DNA from: Volvox africanus
Taxonomy: Eukaryota > Chlorophyta > Chlorophyceae > Chlamydomonadales > Volvocaceae
Assembly (NCBI GenBank): GCA_030268105.1
Contig: BSDZ01000003.1
Coordinates: forward strand, 6,061,001-6,125,000
Length of the DNA stretch: 64,000 bases
Direction: 5' to 3'
The position numbers and the translations under genes were made by a program. Shown here one piece after another: positions 45,523 through 61,919 of this stretch (its first letter is position 1; the number at the start of each line of letters is the position of its first letter). The notes under the pieces are model-generated. The model made no database searches, had not been told where the DNA came from, and saw only the letters and a program-made list of their open reading frames with translations.

Positions 45523-46660
45523 ATGGAGAAACACCACTTGCTTCGCCGAGACCCTAACTGGCATCCAAACGGTTGTAACCTTTGTGGTCAGGTGCGTAGC
45601 ACTGAAGTTCAGCACGACATGCCACCCGCACGACCGCCAACCCGTTTGCATAACGTCCCCGCAGCTCGGGCACCAAGCAGCCAATTGCCCAAATGGCACT
45701 ATCAATTGGAGGCAGATCTATGGTGATGAGGCTTTTATCATGCGGCAGCCCATCTTTTATTCTGATATCCAGGAACGCATTAAGTTTAAGGAGGACGGCA
45801 TGATGGACCTTGAGGCAAGAGCGCAAGCATTCGCCAGGGTAAGCTGCTGCAAGGGAAATTGTTCGGGGTTAGGGAAGGAGATGCGGGAAAGAGAGGGGGA
45901 ATAAAAGGACCCCCGGTCTTGCGTTATGGTGCGGATTTCCAAGATCAGGGTAACGGCATGGGTTAGGGAACTCTTGCGCTAGTAGTAAACATCACAAGGT
46001 AATGTAAACATCAAGAGCAACCCTGCACGCAACCATGCGGCCTGCAGTAGGTTGAGGATAATCCTATCGTGTTATCGCGTGGACATACAGGGTAAGGCGG
46101 AGGAGGTGGGCCTCAATTGGGCTGAGATCGCGGCGAAGGCGGAGGAGCTACGTAATAAGGATCCATCGGAGGTCATTGCCAAAGTGGCGCCTGCAGGTGC
46201 GGATCAGGGGCAAGGAGATCGGGTAGGAGAACGCATGTTCGCTCACAGGGATCATGCATCCCTGCTGACTTTGGGAAACAGTGTACTACTTAGGCACAGA
46301 AACACAGGGCGGGGCATAAGCAGTGGTATGCTGTGATGTACGATTCGGCGATGTACAGGGCCACATAGCTGGATTGTCACGTCCTTTCGTTCAATAAACG
46401 GTATTGATATTGATATTGAGCAATCATCTCCAGCAAAGAACAACCTTCGCGGTGAAGCCTGCCTGAAATGTGCCCGCCGGCTCCAGATCTGACCTGGTTT
46501 TGAACGTCCCACGAGTCCTTTGTTCCGCTCCGCAGGCGATGACTCACTTCCGCCCGGCTGGGCCGTCGCGACGGATACCAACGGCCGCCAGTACTACTGG
46601 CACAAAAAGACTCAGAAGGTGCAATGGGAGCGACCCAGGGAGGATACGCCGATCAGCTGA
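45523..46660 (+). CDS. small CCHC zinc-knuckle and WW-domain protein
   Basis: Four exons join in phase: 45523-45591, 45665-45838, 46091-46196 and 46536-46660, giving 157 residues. Exon 1 starts MEKHHLLRRDPNWHPNG and holds the first two Cys of a zinc knuckle, completed in exon 2: CNLCGQ/LGHQAANC (Cx2Cx4Hx4C). Then come TINWRQIYGDEAFIMRQP and FYSDIQERIKFKEDG, wording I associate with uncharacterised plant zinc-knuckle proteins, and an acidic/basic helix (AEEVGLNWAEIAAKAEELR). The C-terminus is a WW domain, LPPGWAVATDTNGRQYYW...VQWERP, which would bind proline-rich partners. The combination suggests an RNA-binding or splicing-related adaptor; that is inference. TGTAA occurs at 47064 and 47668 downstream. 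Confidence 0.88.
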
Positions 46661-48518
46661 GACTACGAGGGCTTTCAGACGGGCGAAGGGGGAGGACGGC
46701 ATTCGCTGACATGCACCGCAAAGCCCACGTTGAAAATCTGGCGTCGGCAATGGAGATCTCGGACCTGACCTTCATACCATTGGTATGGTAGAGGGGCCCT
46801 CAGTACTGGCATCAATACTGTTGTGCGATGTGGTGTTGTGTTGGTGTGGGACTTTCATGTCCCATCACATTCTTCAGCATCTGGATGCGGTGGCGAAGGG
46901 GCCGTGCTCTGCTGCCTGAGGATTCAAGGTCGATATAAACCGGGGGAGGTCTCGTGCAAGCTCACAATTGACAAACAGTAAAATTTAGTTGATTTGCCGA
47001 TGCGTGTTTATCAGGAAGCTCTGAACCTTGCCGAGGGCAGGGCTGCATGGGTTCGCATGTCCATGTAAGAAGCACTGCGGCCATAAGGTTGTTTGGACGT
47101 AGCGGACTGCTTTGTAGGTATACCGTCATTGGCTGCATCTGTGGGATGAACCCCGCGTGTACCTTCCGAACGGTATATGTACGCCCTCCCTCGTGGTAAA
47201 GCGGTAGCTAACCAGATTAGTGATCGTTTCTCATGTGGATGGCTCGTTCTGCAGTTCGGATGGTTTGCCACCTGCGGGTGGCAACAACGGTGACTTCGCA
47301 TGCACGGTCCAGACAGATGGGCTGTTCGGTGCACCAGCACCGGCATAGGCGGCCTGACGCAACCAGGGGCACGCAGGGGCAACTGACAAGTACGGGATGT
47401 GAAAGGTCATTGTGGTGTGGTTGCTCGAGTCCTGATCGGTTCAGCTGATTTGTAGGAGCGGGCAACTTCCTCTATTTGTTGGGCTGCCGTTTGACTGCAT
47501 GACAGCAAGCTCATATTGGGGACAGAAGTTGGGGATGATGGAGAAACATGAACTCATTGAATACTGCGCATTCTTTGGTAAATTGCACAGAATGATTATT
47601 GATTACCTCAGGCGCAGAGTTCTGTGCCGGTCACTTCCTAGTTGGGTCAGAAACGGGGATTGGGTTCTGTAAAGTTGTTGTTGGCCCGGCACTTGAGGTC
47701 GGGCCTCAAGTGCATATCCAATGCGACAAGTATTATACGTGAACCAGCAGGAAAAGTTTGTGCACATAGGTGGTCAAAAAAGGACTGAGGTCGCCGCAAA
47801 ACGGAAGTGTGCCAAGCCAACTTGTAATAATCTTTTCCGATGGCAGAGCCCCTCGGAGAGATTATTATTGTTGGCAGTTAAGGAGGGGAAGGATATAAAT
47901 ACTTGTACAGCGGTAGAAGGTAATCTTGTAGAAGGTAATCGGCGGATAGAGAAGATATGTTTTGGTCTCATAGCTATAAGCAATTATATTCGCAATTGAA
48001 ACTTAATTATGCAGCCTCTTCAAATAGTTATGCCCTCCACGAACCTTTGTCATGATGACTGGGATCTGGGAACAGCGTGCAACCACTAACCGAAGCGCGG
48101 GCAAGGTTCTACACATCTACGTCTCGGGTCTAGGGATGTAGGCGCAGCACTCCTAATTGGGAAGCATGCTTATATCGGTATTAATCCAGCTTCATACCTA
48201 TCAGAATCAGGCAACACTTTAGGGTACGTGAAGCGTTGGACGTCCTGCGTGGCCGTAATTACCGTTGTAGATTAGTGAGCTCTCCGGTTGACCACTTCAT
48301 GCCAGAGATTCCCACTGCAACTTCATGTGCGTATGTTACAAACGCTTTAAGTCCGCATCGAATACAGCTAGCCTTCATATTTCCCAAAACGAGATGGCGA
48401 CACGCTTTGAAAAATTGCCAAAATGCTCTCTTTAGCGTTGGAAGTGGACTGTAAGCTATTATCTGTCTGACAAAGATATCGGTGATAACTAACTAGCATA
48501 GTCTTTTGGAGGTGCAAG
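46661..48518. other. intergenic stretch without a recognisable gene
   Basis: It should contain the 3' untranslated region of the CCHC-WW gene on the left and the promoter of the STEEP1-family gene on the right. Two TGTAA pentamers on the plus strand (47064 and 47668) are candidate poly(A) signals. Reading frames are short and unlike known proteins. Confidence 0.5.
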
Positions 48519-50921
48519 ATGCCGAAGCGCACGACCCTTACGTTTACAAGCGAGGACGGGCCTCGTGTCGACTCAACCAAGCTATTCGTATATCACTGCA
48601 AATACTCCGGGCGCCATGCCTTCACAATAGGTGCGCTCCATGGCCCAGGCTGAAATATCACAACACCTCAAACAGCCATCCTGAAGGTGGATTACTTTGA
48701 ACGCAGATGCGGACCTTAAGAAGATGCCGCGGCGGCGGACAGACGGCGCGTACGTCATCGACACGGACGAGCACACGGTGAAGCTATACACCGCGGACGG
48801 AGGCGTCAAATTCATCAAACGGTAGGCGTGGCCACAGCATCGTAGGACTGCACAACAGACCGCATCATTCTGGAATGGCGCACTGACGATGTCAATGACG
48901 ATAGGCCCTGGCGAAAGGCTCTCGGCGAGCCACTCCTCACCCTCATCCCTCAAACGGCACGCCCCACGGGGTATAGGCGCGTGGCACGGCCGGGATCTTA
49001 GCTTCATGGCACACTGAGTACTGACGGTTCCATGAAAGGGTGCAACAACCTATTTTCTTCAGCAGTCCTAATCCATCCAGTGCGCGGATTGGAGCACCAG
49101 TGGCCTTGTGGCGGGAGGACCCAAGCGCAGGCACGCTTTAACACCATCTTTCAGATGTCCCAAACTTCTCCCTCAGTTTGGCCGCCTCCCATATCCAAAG
49201 ATGATTCTGCTAGCAAAGAAATAAACCATCAGGTCGTGTAACGCGCTTCTGCGGTCACACAACTTGTCACTAATGGCTGCTTCGTGTTACGTCTCAGATT
49301 GCGGTTGCTTCCCTCTAAATCCCATCACGTACCACCTACCCATGCAGCCAAAACGGCACCGTGGAGAAGCAGTACCGTCTGAACTTGGGCCAGCTGCCCA
49401 TTGCATACAAGAGCGACCTAAACAGCAATCTGCTCTACATCATGGATGGTGCGGTCACTACATACAGCAACCAGAACGCACGGAGGGCGGTAAGTGTGAG
49501 CCGCGTCGTGCACATACGTGCGCGTGGACGGATAGGAGGAATAGCCCATGCGATGACGGTTCGAGGTGTGGCGGTGCGAAGCAGCGTTAGGATGCGAAGG
49601 TAGTAGATTAGGCACCGTAAGACGGGTGCTTAATGAATGCCGGAAAGGGTTTTGCCTGAAGCGGGTGAGGCTCTTCTGTATGTTTAGCACCGAGTCCTCC
49701 GTGCCGTGCAACGCCCTCGCCCGCTTCCCAGCGCCCAGGCATTGTATTCTATCGACAAGATAGCGTGTCAAAATCCCGTAATGACCCCGTGTTTTTTACG
49801 CTGCCCCTGTCGTTGTTGGCATTGCAGGGTCGGCTGTTGGTGCCCCCTTGCATCAGCCGCTCCGAACGCAGCGGCCTCGTTGAGATGCGCCTAGAGCTCG
49901 AGGACCGATCACACCGCTGCATGCTGTCTCGTGTGACGGCTGACGTAGTGCGCGTGCATGTGACGGGCCTTATGGCCAATGACGCCGTGCACGAGGAGCT
50001 CTTCGACTTATTCGCCAAGGTAGTAGGGAGTCATGATCAGGTTCACAAGAGCTACGGTATGCGGAAGTACCCATAGGTGATGGTGATTTGCAAGACGGGC
50101 CACCAGTGCATATTGAAACGCAGCATGAAGGCAGCAGCGTAGGGGGCATGCAGTGCTTGGAAAGTTGGCTAGAGCGGATGTTTGGGGTCGGCGCAGGTTC
50201 CTGGATGTGAGCTAGCTAACAGACCCGCGATGTCCGTCACCTCCACGCTCGTGCCTTTGAATCACTTAAGGCTTCTCCCCAGTGGAATCACACGCGTCTC
50301 GGTCCCGTACCGTTTCACCCGATGTCCCCAGGTCCTTAACGTGCGTCTGTCCCAGCTAGATATCCGGCGGGCGAAGAGTAGTCGAAACCGCATTATGACA
50401 GTCGAGTCACTTACGCCCGAGCAGGTGAGGTCTAATGAAACGGGCAGTTACGAATAAAGGTGGTCGCGGATGAAAACGGTGAACCTTTCGGCGGCGCTCT
50501 CACGGAAAGGGGAGTGAGGCGGGTAGAAGCGCAGTACGCCTGTTAGCAGTTGGATCAGCAGGCGCGCTGCGATGGGTTCCCGGGAGCGGTAGGGGAGGAC
50601 AGGGGGCTGGCAAGTGGATTTACTAGCACTCGTTTTTTGCACAAGGGCAGGGGCGTAAGTGGCAGGCACCGGCCCTGTAGCATCTGAAGTGTCATGCCAC
50701 AGCCGGAAGAGTGTCTAACATTCAAGATGTCGTCATGTGCACACCTTGCGGTATCATCCACTGCCTCCGCACTTCCACACGTACAGAAATGTCTTGGCTG
50801 GCTCAGCGACTTAATGGCGGATCCTCTGTCCTGCGCCGTGCAGATTTACGAGCGGTTGAGGGAGGCGCTCAAGAAGCAGGCGATGGAGCGCGCTGAGAAG
50901 CGGCAACGGCGTCACATGTAA
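48519..50921 (+). CDS. STEEP1/UPF0428 (CXorf56) family protein
   Basis: Six exons join in phase: 48519-48630, 48707-48821, 49348-49489, 49828-50019, 50332-50424 and 50844-50921, giving 243 residues. The start MPKRTTLTFTSEDG is the family N-terminus. Next are LFVYHCKYSGRHAF, DADLKKMPRRRTDGAYVID, KLYTADGGVKFIKRQ, VEKQYRLNLGQLPIAYKS, a central acidic region, LSQLDIRRAKSSRNRIM, and the C-terminal VYERL-like helix ending EKRQRRHM. In mammals the family member STEEP1 helps STING leave the ER, and proteomics also link it to the spliceosome; the role in algae is unknown. Some of the paired Cys I expect in animal members appear replaced here. A TGTAA overlaps the stop codon and another lies at 51408-51412. 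Confidence 0.88.
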
Positions 50922-52312
50922 TACCGACAGTTGTGGGAGGTTGACGACCGAAGGATCCCGGGACGTGGAGGAGGCAGGAACTAAGGGATGTACAGTGAGG
51001 AAGGTTGGCGCGCGAAGAAAGGCCTGGAGGATTGGCAGTCGTTGTCTCTGCCGCCCTCGTCCTGACGTCCTCGTGCACATGTATGATTACGCTAGCATGA
51101 ACGCGTTGGCGGCGGTGAGTTTGACTGAACAGTAGAAGGCATGGGGCACACGGATAGAGGACAGTGCCTCCGGCTTGCAGCACGGCCCGTCACCTTTGTG
51201 GATGCAGATTGCCTATCAACTATCCCTTCGCCCTACAAAAGAGAATGGGAATTTGGTCAACGTGTCACGGGATTGGGAACGGTTTGACCTTCGCGTGTAT
51301 CTGAAGGACGTCGACTGCACGCTTGATCCTCCGCGACTTAGTGGAGGGTTGTGCCATGGAGGATGTTGGAGGATTGGGCAGCAACAATGACTCGGGATGG
51401 CACACACTGTAACAGACGTTGGTTGCCAACATATCGTGCTTTACGTTACATCTCGGTGTGCTTTCTGAAGATCCAAGAGACACATCTCGCCATCTTGATA
51501 AGCAACCGTCCGGGTACCCTTTCTTCCAAGTGCGCAGCTATCCAGCATTAGTTGAGTACAACCGCCGGTGCGCAGTTCCGGGACCATGTCCCAAAAGCCG
51601 GGGTTTCGCGAACCAGCTACCCACCAGGCATTTAATAATATCCGCCCTGGTTATTTCCAAGTCATTATGCCGAAAAATCCTCCCGAGCAGACGTTGCAGG
51701 ATACACAGCACAAGCCGCTGCTACACACTTCATGCACAGGTGCGTGCGACATTAGCCCTGTCCACGTACAAACTGCAACAAACATACACGTCGCCCCCAC
51801 GGCAACTAGCAAACTTGCCGAGTAGACCTTTATAATATTGGTCAAATCAGACGTCATCTCGGGAACCATCCTCGGTTGAAGGGTCGGCGACGGTGATGGT
51901 ACAAACCTGTGAAGAAATGATTGCCCTTCACTCTCTGTATCGACTAAACGCGGGAGACACACGAGACCACACACTCAAAACTGTACATGCTTGCTCATAA
52001 TTTCCTGCCTCAGCGAACCCGACCTGATCGTCCTCCTAATACCTTGTGCCGAAACGCAAAGCAAACACAGAAACCAACATAGCAACAACAGTGTTAAATC
52101 GCGAGCAACGTGTTCCACGCCCTGCTCGGGCCCCGTCCATGCAGTTACCCCCTCAGCTCGCGGGTCGCCTCACTGGACCGGGTCAGACTAAGAATTTAAA
52201 ACCGGCGCCGAACCAGGACCCCAGCAAGGTTCGGCGCCTTCGCTGCTATTCTCTTCTTGGCCCTGCAGCTCTGGCTACTTCATCACCGCAAGGCGCTATC
52301 CCCTAACTCGCT
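50922..52312. other. region between convergent genes, no recognisable gene
   Basis: The STEEP1-family gene (plus) and FtsH (minus) converge here, so it should hold both 3' untranslated regions. I recognise no other coding sequence. Confidence 0.5.
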
Positions 52313-57041
<4,729 letters not shown>

Positions 57042-58189
57042 GATTGCTCGGATACGTCGCGAGGTATTGAAGCAATGAATCAAAGTTTTGATTAATTAAC
57101 ACTCAGAAAATACCTACAACAAATGTTTGTAGGGCTGCTGTTACAAATTTATGAGAGCAGTCCAAGGGTTTATGTTGTATGGTGGCATCACTGAGTGGCC
57201 CAAAAAACATGTACGGCGTCTGGCAGGACGTGTGTTGGTGAAGTCACGCGCAGCGTCACACCATTAATTGTGGTCAATGGTTGGCACGCGATGATGAATG
57301 CATGTATTGCTTCTGATGTTACACAAGGGCCTGGAATACCAACTCACTTTATCAAGCTTCCGTTCACATAACGCAAATCTTAATCATGTATGATACGTGA
57401 AGCAGCTAACCATGGCAAGTAATGATGAAATGGAATGAGAAAGGTATGATTTGGAGGCAGAGCCGAGAACGTAGGTAGGCTCAGTACCGACACCCTAAGG
57501 GTGCGCTGCGTAAGGTATGCACGGTGAACGGCAGCGCTCATAAGAGCAATGGCGATGTGAACGTGATGGAAAAAATGAAGGAGAGAACTGAGCGACACGG
57601 ATATGAGGCCTACAGTACGGACGTTACAATCGCAGAACGAAATAGACAAGCGGCCGACACAGATAGATATAAGGCATCAACGAGAGGACATCCAATGATG
57701 TTTGACCGGTCCCACGTGCTCGCAGCGACGAGTGTAGTCAAGTATGGAACCAGAAGCCTGCCCAACAGAATGATACACCATGCAACTCCAACAACTGATA
57801 AGCTTACATGGACGTCAGGACTAGGCACGGTTTTGAGGGCGCGCATACACCTGGGCACAGGTGGGTGGCACTCCGAGGAGAATATTGTATCCCATGGGGC
57901 CGTGTGCCCCCAATGTTGCTATATAGTGTGCTTCCATGTGATCGGCTACGCGGGGATTGGCACACGACATGAGGTGAGACAGACGAAAATGCGTCTTGAA
58001 AGGTGTGAACCATGCAGCATGACGCATGCGTGCTGGTGGGGATGTTGCATGCACGGCTTAACGCGCGGCAGGGTCAGGGGATTGTCCAACATACATACGA
58101 CGTGTCACATGGGACGTGATAGTGTACCCCGGACAGCCAGGGGGGCGCCTAACCCGGGTCCTGAGGCCCTTGTCCCGGAGCCCTTGCCT

Positions 58190-58574
58190 ACTTCAACAAT
58201 CACCGTGTGTTACATTCCGTCCTTGCGCTTCCTGTCAAGGTTAGCTGCTGCTCGGAGTCCCCCGGGTGGTCAGTCCCGGGCCCTGGGTCCCCGGCTCACA
58301 GACACCCCCAGCCGGTCCCCCTGGGTGTCCGGGGTATACTATCACATGCGATGCGACCCATCGTGTGTTTGTTGGACAATTCTGTAACCTTGCCGCGACG
58401 AGCTAACTGCGAGCTATCCCATGACCCTGCCGAAACGGGCTATCCCGTGAGCTATCCCTTGACCGTGAACGTGAACATGAACTTGACCGCGAGCTATCCC
58501 GTGATCCTGCAGAGACGAGCTAACCGTGACAGGAAGTGCAAGAATGGAATGTACCGCACGGTGTATGTTGAAGT
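58190..58574. repeat. inverted repeat with 57-bp arms
   Basis: 58190-58246 and 58518-58574 are reverse complements at about 49 of 57 positions; the spacer is about 270 bp. A second pair, about 58116-58145 and 58317-58346, matches at about 27 of 29 positions. The two pairs interleave. No terminal duplication or coding sequence is evident. Confidence 0.8.
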
Positions 58575-58983
58575 AGACAAAATTTGGAATATACACAATG
58601 CTGTGAGCGAGGCAGCTGCATGACGCACGGGTAGAGGAAATGGTGTGTCTCTATCTATCCAATAGCCTAAGCTCGTATGAACGCAAGATATGAGGCGATG
58701 CGCGCAGCATAAAAAGGGCACGACACTTAAAGGAAGGGGCATGACGGGAGGGGACGGACGCAGCACTTCAATCTAGGGTCAGGCTTGAGTTCTTGCCCCT
58801 TTGGTTGCCACCTTTGGCTGCCACTAGCATTCGTTCGGCGTTACATGAAGAAAGCATGCAATGCTACTTAGCACCAGTCAAGTTGGCCAAACTGCTAGCC
58901 AGAGCTGCAATGGAGCGTCCAGCCCAGCAGCAGGCGTGCATAAGGGTGTTCTGTTGACGTCTACGAAACACGATCGATTCTTT

Positions 58984-59222
58984 GCTGGGGGTTTATCATT
59001 GAGATCGGACCACTAGTCCATGCTGACAGCACGCTATGTCATTTGTTAAGTATTGTGTTTACAGGTGTTGAAGTGCAGTCATTAAGCAGCCGCACCCCTA
59101 AGTGCTGGGGGTTTATCATTGAGATCGGACCACTAGTCCATGCTGACAGCACCCTATGTCATTTGTTAAGTATTGTGTTTACAGGTGTTGAAGTGCAGTC
59201 ATTAAGCAGCCGCACCCCTAAG
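58984..59222. repeat. 120-bp tandem duplication
   Basis: A unit starting TGCTGGGGGTTTATCATTG occurs twice with a period of exactly 120. I see only one internal difference (GCACGCT against GCACCCT). It is non-coding. Confidence 0.93.
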
Positions 59223-60025
59223 TTTATCAACGCAAATAAATATGCATGCCGGAATTGATTCTACTAGATGCTTTGAGAATGTATTGAAACTCTCTAAAGT
59301 TTATCCCTCTGTGGAGTTTGCCACGCCGTCTTCCATATGTGTGGCGTGGCTCTGTGTTGAGTAGCTCGATTCCCAATTTCGTCAGACGCTTTGCAATTTG
59401 TAATCACATTGTCGCATTATTGAGATTATCCGGCTGCCGGGAATAATCCGATCAGCGTCGTGAGGGCCACACAGATGGCGCGACCTCTACGGCAATTCCA
59501 AAACGGCCTTCCAGTCGTGCGCATTTTCATATACGCTTGTACACGATTTGAAGGTCTATAGAGTGGTGCCTGAATGCGAGCTCTTTGCCCTTCTGCATTT
59601 GTTTATACGACTGTACGGTGCGTTTAATCGCTGACACAAGTTTACAAGGGTTTTACGAGAGCTGCATATCGAGGCGGAATCGTCACCTTCTGCCTTTTTA
59701 ATGCTATGCCTGTAATTCATGAGCACATCCGGATGCAGAACTCACAACACAACCGCATTAACTGAGCCAACTGAACCTGGCGTCCGACCCGCTGCCATGT
59801 TGGGTTAGCTCGCATGCATGGCCTTGTATGTTAAATAATCGCATATGTCATTCACCATACACCTAGCCATCCACCGCTCCAGCGGAACCACATAATACAT
59901 CGACCTCAAGCTCCTCTCCCTCTCATTACTATACAACATCAAAAATTGATGCTCACCTCTCCATAATCCCTATGATACATACACCGCACCAGCATCGCTA
60001 AGGTAAACCGTCCACGGAACAGCGG

Positions 60026-61473
60026 CTAGTCGCGTCCATTGCTGCCTTCATCCTTCTTCCTGCCAAGGTATTTCGCCACCACTGGGGTCAACGCAACTGT
60101 TGGAGGGAAACGAACCGGCGATAGCGCTTTGTGTGCGGCATACGCCAGAGCAAAGGTGCCCACCTGCAAACATTTAGGGACATAGGAAGAGGCGGACACA
60201 TTGATGGGCGATTTCCTAGGGTACGCACAAAAGCGGCACGTTCCATTCAAAATAGGTTAACATCCTGGCCTTGTGGGAGGCAGTATGCACGTCAGACTGG
60301 AAACTCCTGGCGTCCCAAACGAATTGTGCCGGCCCGATCATCCGACAAGGGAGTGACATCCGTACTGCAATTAACCACAACAGATGGGGGCGCTGTGCAG
60401 GGGCTGCACGCACACTAGAAGCGACCTCCATGGGTACGAAGTTTCACAGGAGAGAAGAAAGCCCAGATCAGGTCGTGCCGTGTCAGATGCATTCCACAAC
60501 GCAACTCGGCCCACACTAATAGTCGCCACAGCACGATTTGGGACAATGGAGACCACATTCCCCATCGGGTCCGCCCAACTTCGCCAGCCCTAGCGAAGCG
60601 TTACCCTGTCAACACAGGCGCCGTGTTACCTTCTCGCTAGTGTCCGACACCTGAATCCCGATCTTTGCCAGAAGCGCAGGGATGTCCACACCTTAGGAAA
60701 TGTAAGGGAAAAGAGGGTAGGGTGACTCAGCGGATAAAATTTGTGTGACGCGAACAATATGCGAGTTTTGGCAGGGGACCGTTGGGCCCGATATGTCAAA
60801 GCATAGCAACCAAACGCGTTGCCCCTTGTCTTCATACATGTTGGCATAGTTTACGGCAATAGATCTTGTGCATCGGATCAAGGCCCGAAACATCCGCTTG
60901 TGTGTACTATGGCGGTACTTTGGCTGCCTTCACGAACCCCACAGCCATGGATTCTGGTTCACGCGGAACAAGGCGCCGAACTGCACACATACCAGCATCA
61001 ATCGCGAAGTAGCAGGCCGTGAAAGAGACGATAGCGAAGGAAATGGACGTGATCAGGTACGCGGATCCGTACTGAGCAAGCAACTGCTTCGCCTGCTCTG
61101 TGCTGCTCAATTTCCCGTCGCCGCCCTTAGATGTAAAAGCCTGCAGTGTTGAGGTTTTTAAGAGGACAGTGTAATAAGAAGGCATTGGCATTCAGCCTAA
61201 CCAAGCAAACGGAAAGTCCAGACCGCAAACCCTGCGGCACCTACCTTAAACAAGCCTGCCTCAAGGCCATACTTTTCAGTTGCAATTTCTGCCTCGGATT
61301 TATTTTCCACCTCAGGTTCCTAGCGATGCGTTGCAATAATGGCTCGGTTGGTGAATATCAAGACGACTTACAAAGTGCTACACGAAGCAGTCATAAAAGC
61401 TTACCTTGGTAGTAGGGGATACTCGGACTATTTGCCACGAAGGTCGGGACGGTGCAAACGGCCTACAAGACAT
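60026..61473 (-). CDS. DUF1279 (FAM210-like) organellar membrane protein
   Basis: Five exons join in phase: 61405-61473, 61245-61319, 60993-61140, 60630-60691 and 60026-60163, giving 163 residues. The N-terminus MSCRPFAPSRPSWQIVRVSP is basic and without acids, like a presequence to plastid or mitochondrion. The DUF1279 core follows: KYGLEAGLFK, EQAKQLLAQYGSAYLITS, a hydrophobic segment (SFAIVSFTACYFAIDAG), VDIPALLAKIGIQV, and VGTFALAYAAHKALSPVRFPP leading to a second weakly hydrophobic stretch (TVALTPVVAKYLG). The biochemical role of the plant and algal members is unknown. The next gene starts 447 bp away on the other strand. Confidence 0.87.
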
Positions 61474-61919
61474 CACGCTGGGTGGTTGGCGCCGCAGCGA
61501 CCCAGATAACAAGGAAACCACTTCGTGTAAAAAATGCTACCTGCATACAGTGCCCTCACACCGACGCACAATTGAGCTGCGGCGCGACAATTGCATAGAC
61601 GCCTGCATTTTGCCACGTATGCTCGGGGTCCTGGATACTATATATTGGCTCAGGTAGCAGAACCGCGCAGTCCCTCCAAAAGACCGTATGCCTTAGCTTG
61701 ATCCTATTTTTACATCTGCAGTTTGGAAAAGCAAATCCTGCCAAGCGACAAATATTGCTTTTTTGTTTTACAATGCCGTACAACTCTAGCTGTCGCTTCA
61801 TTAACGAAACAGCGCATATTGCTGCACCACGTAGTCATACGAATTTTCTGGCAGTCACTAAAGTTTTATTGTCCGCATGTCTTAAGTAATTGTGAGCACA
61901 TGCATCGCTTCGGGGTCCG
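61474..61919. promoter_or_regulatory. shared divergent upstream region of the DUF1279 and RDR-like genes
   Basis: The start codons at 61473 (minus) and 61920 (plus) face away from each other across 446 bp. I see no clear core promoter motif. Confidence 0.45.

Larger units (their letters stand above)
57042..60025. other. ~3-kb stretch without a recognisable gene
   Basis: It lies upstream of FtsH and downstream of the DUF1279 gene. It holds inverted repeats (58116-58574), a 120-bp tandem duplication (58984-59222), and a TTACA (59641), which reads TGTAA on the minus strand and could end the DUF1279 transcript. The long open frame at 57524-58387 has no family resemblance and I do not call it. 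Confidence 0.5.

Noticed and set aside
57524..58387. 287-codon open frame on the plus strand
   Set aside because: Composition and sequence look random, it overlaps the inverted repeats, and no domain or splice-consistent extension is visible.
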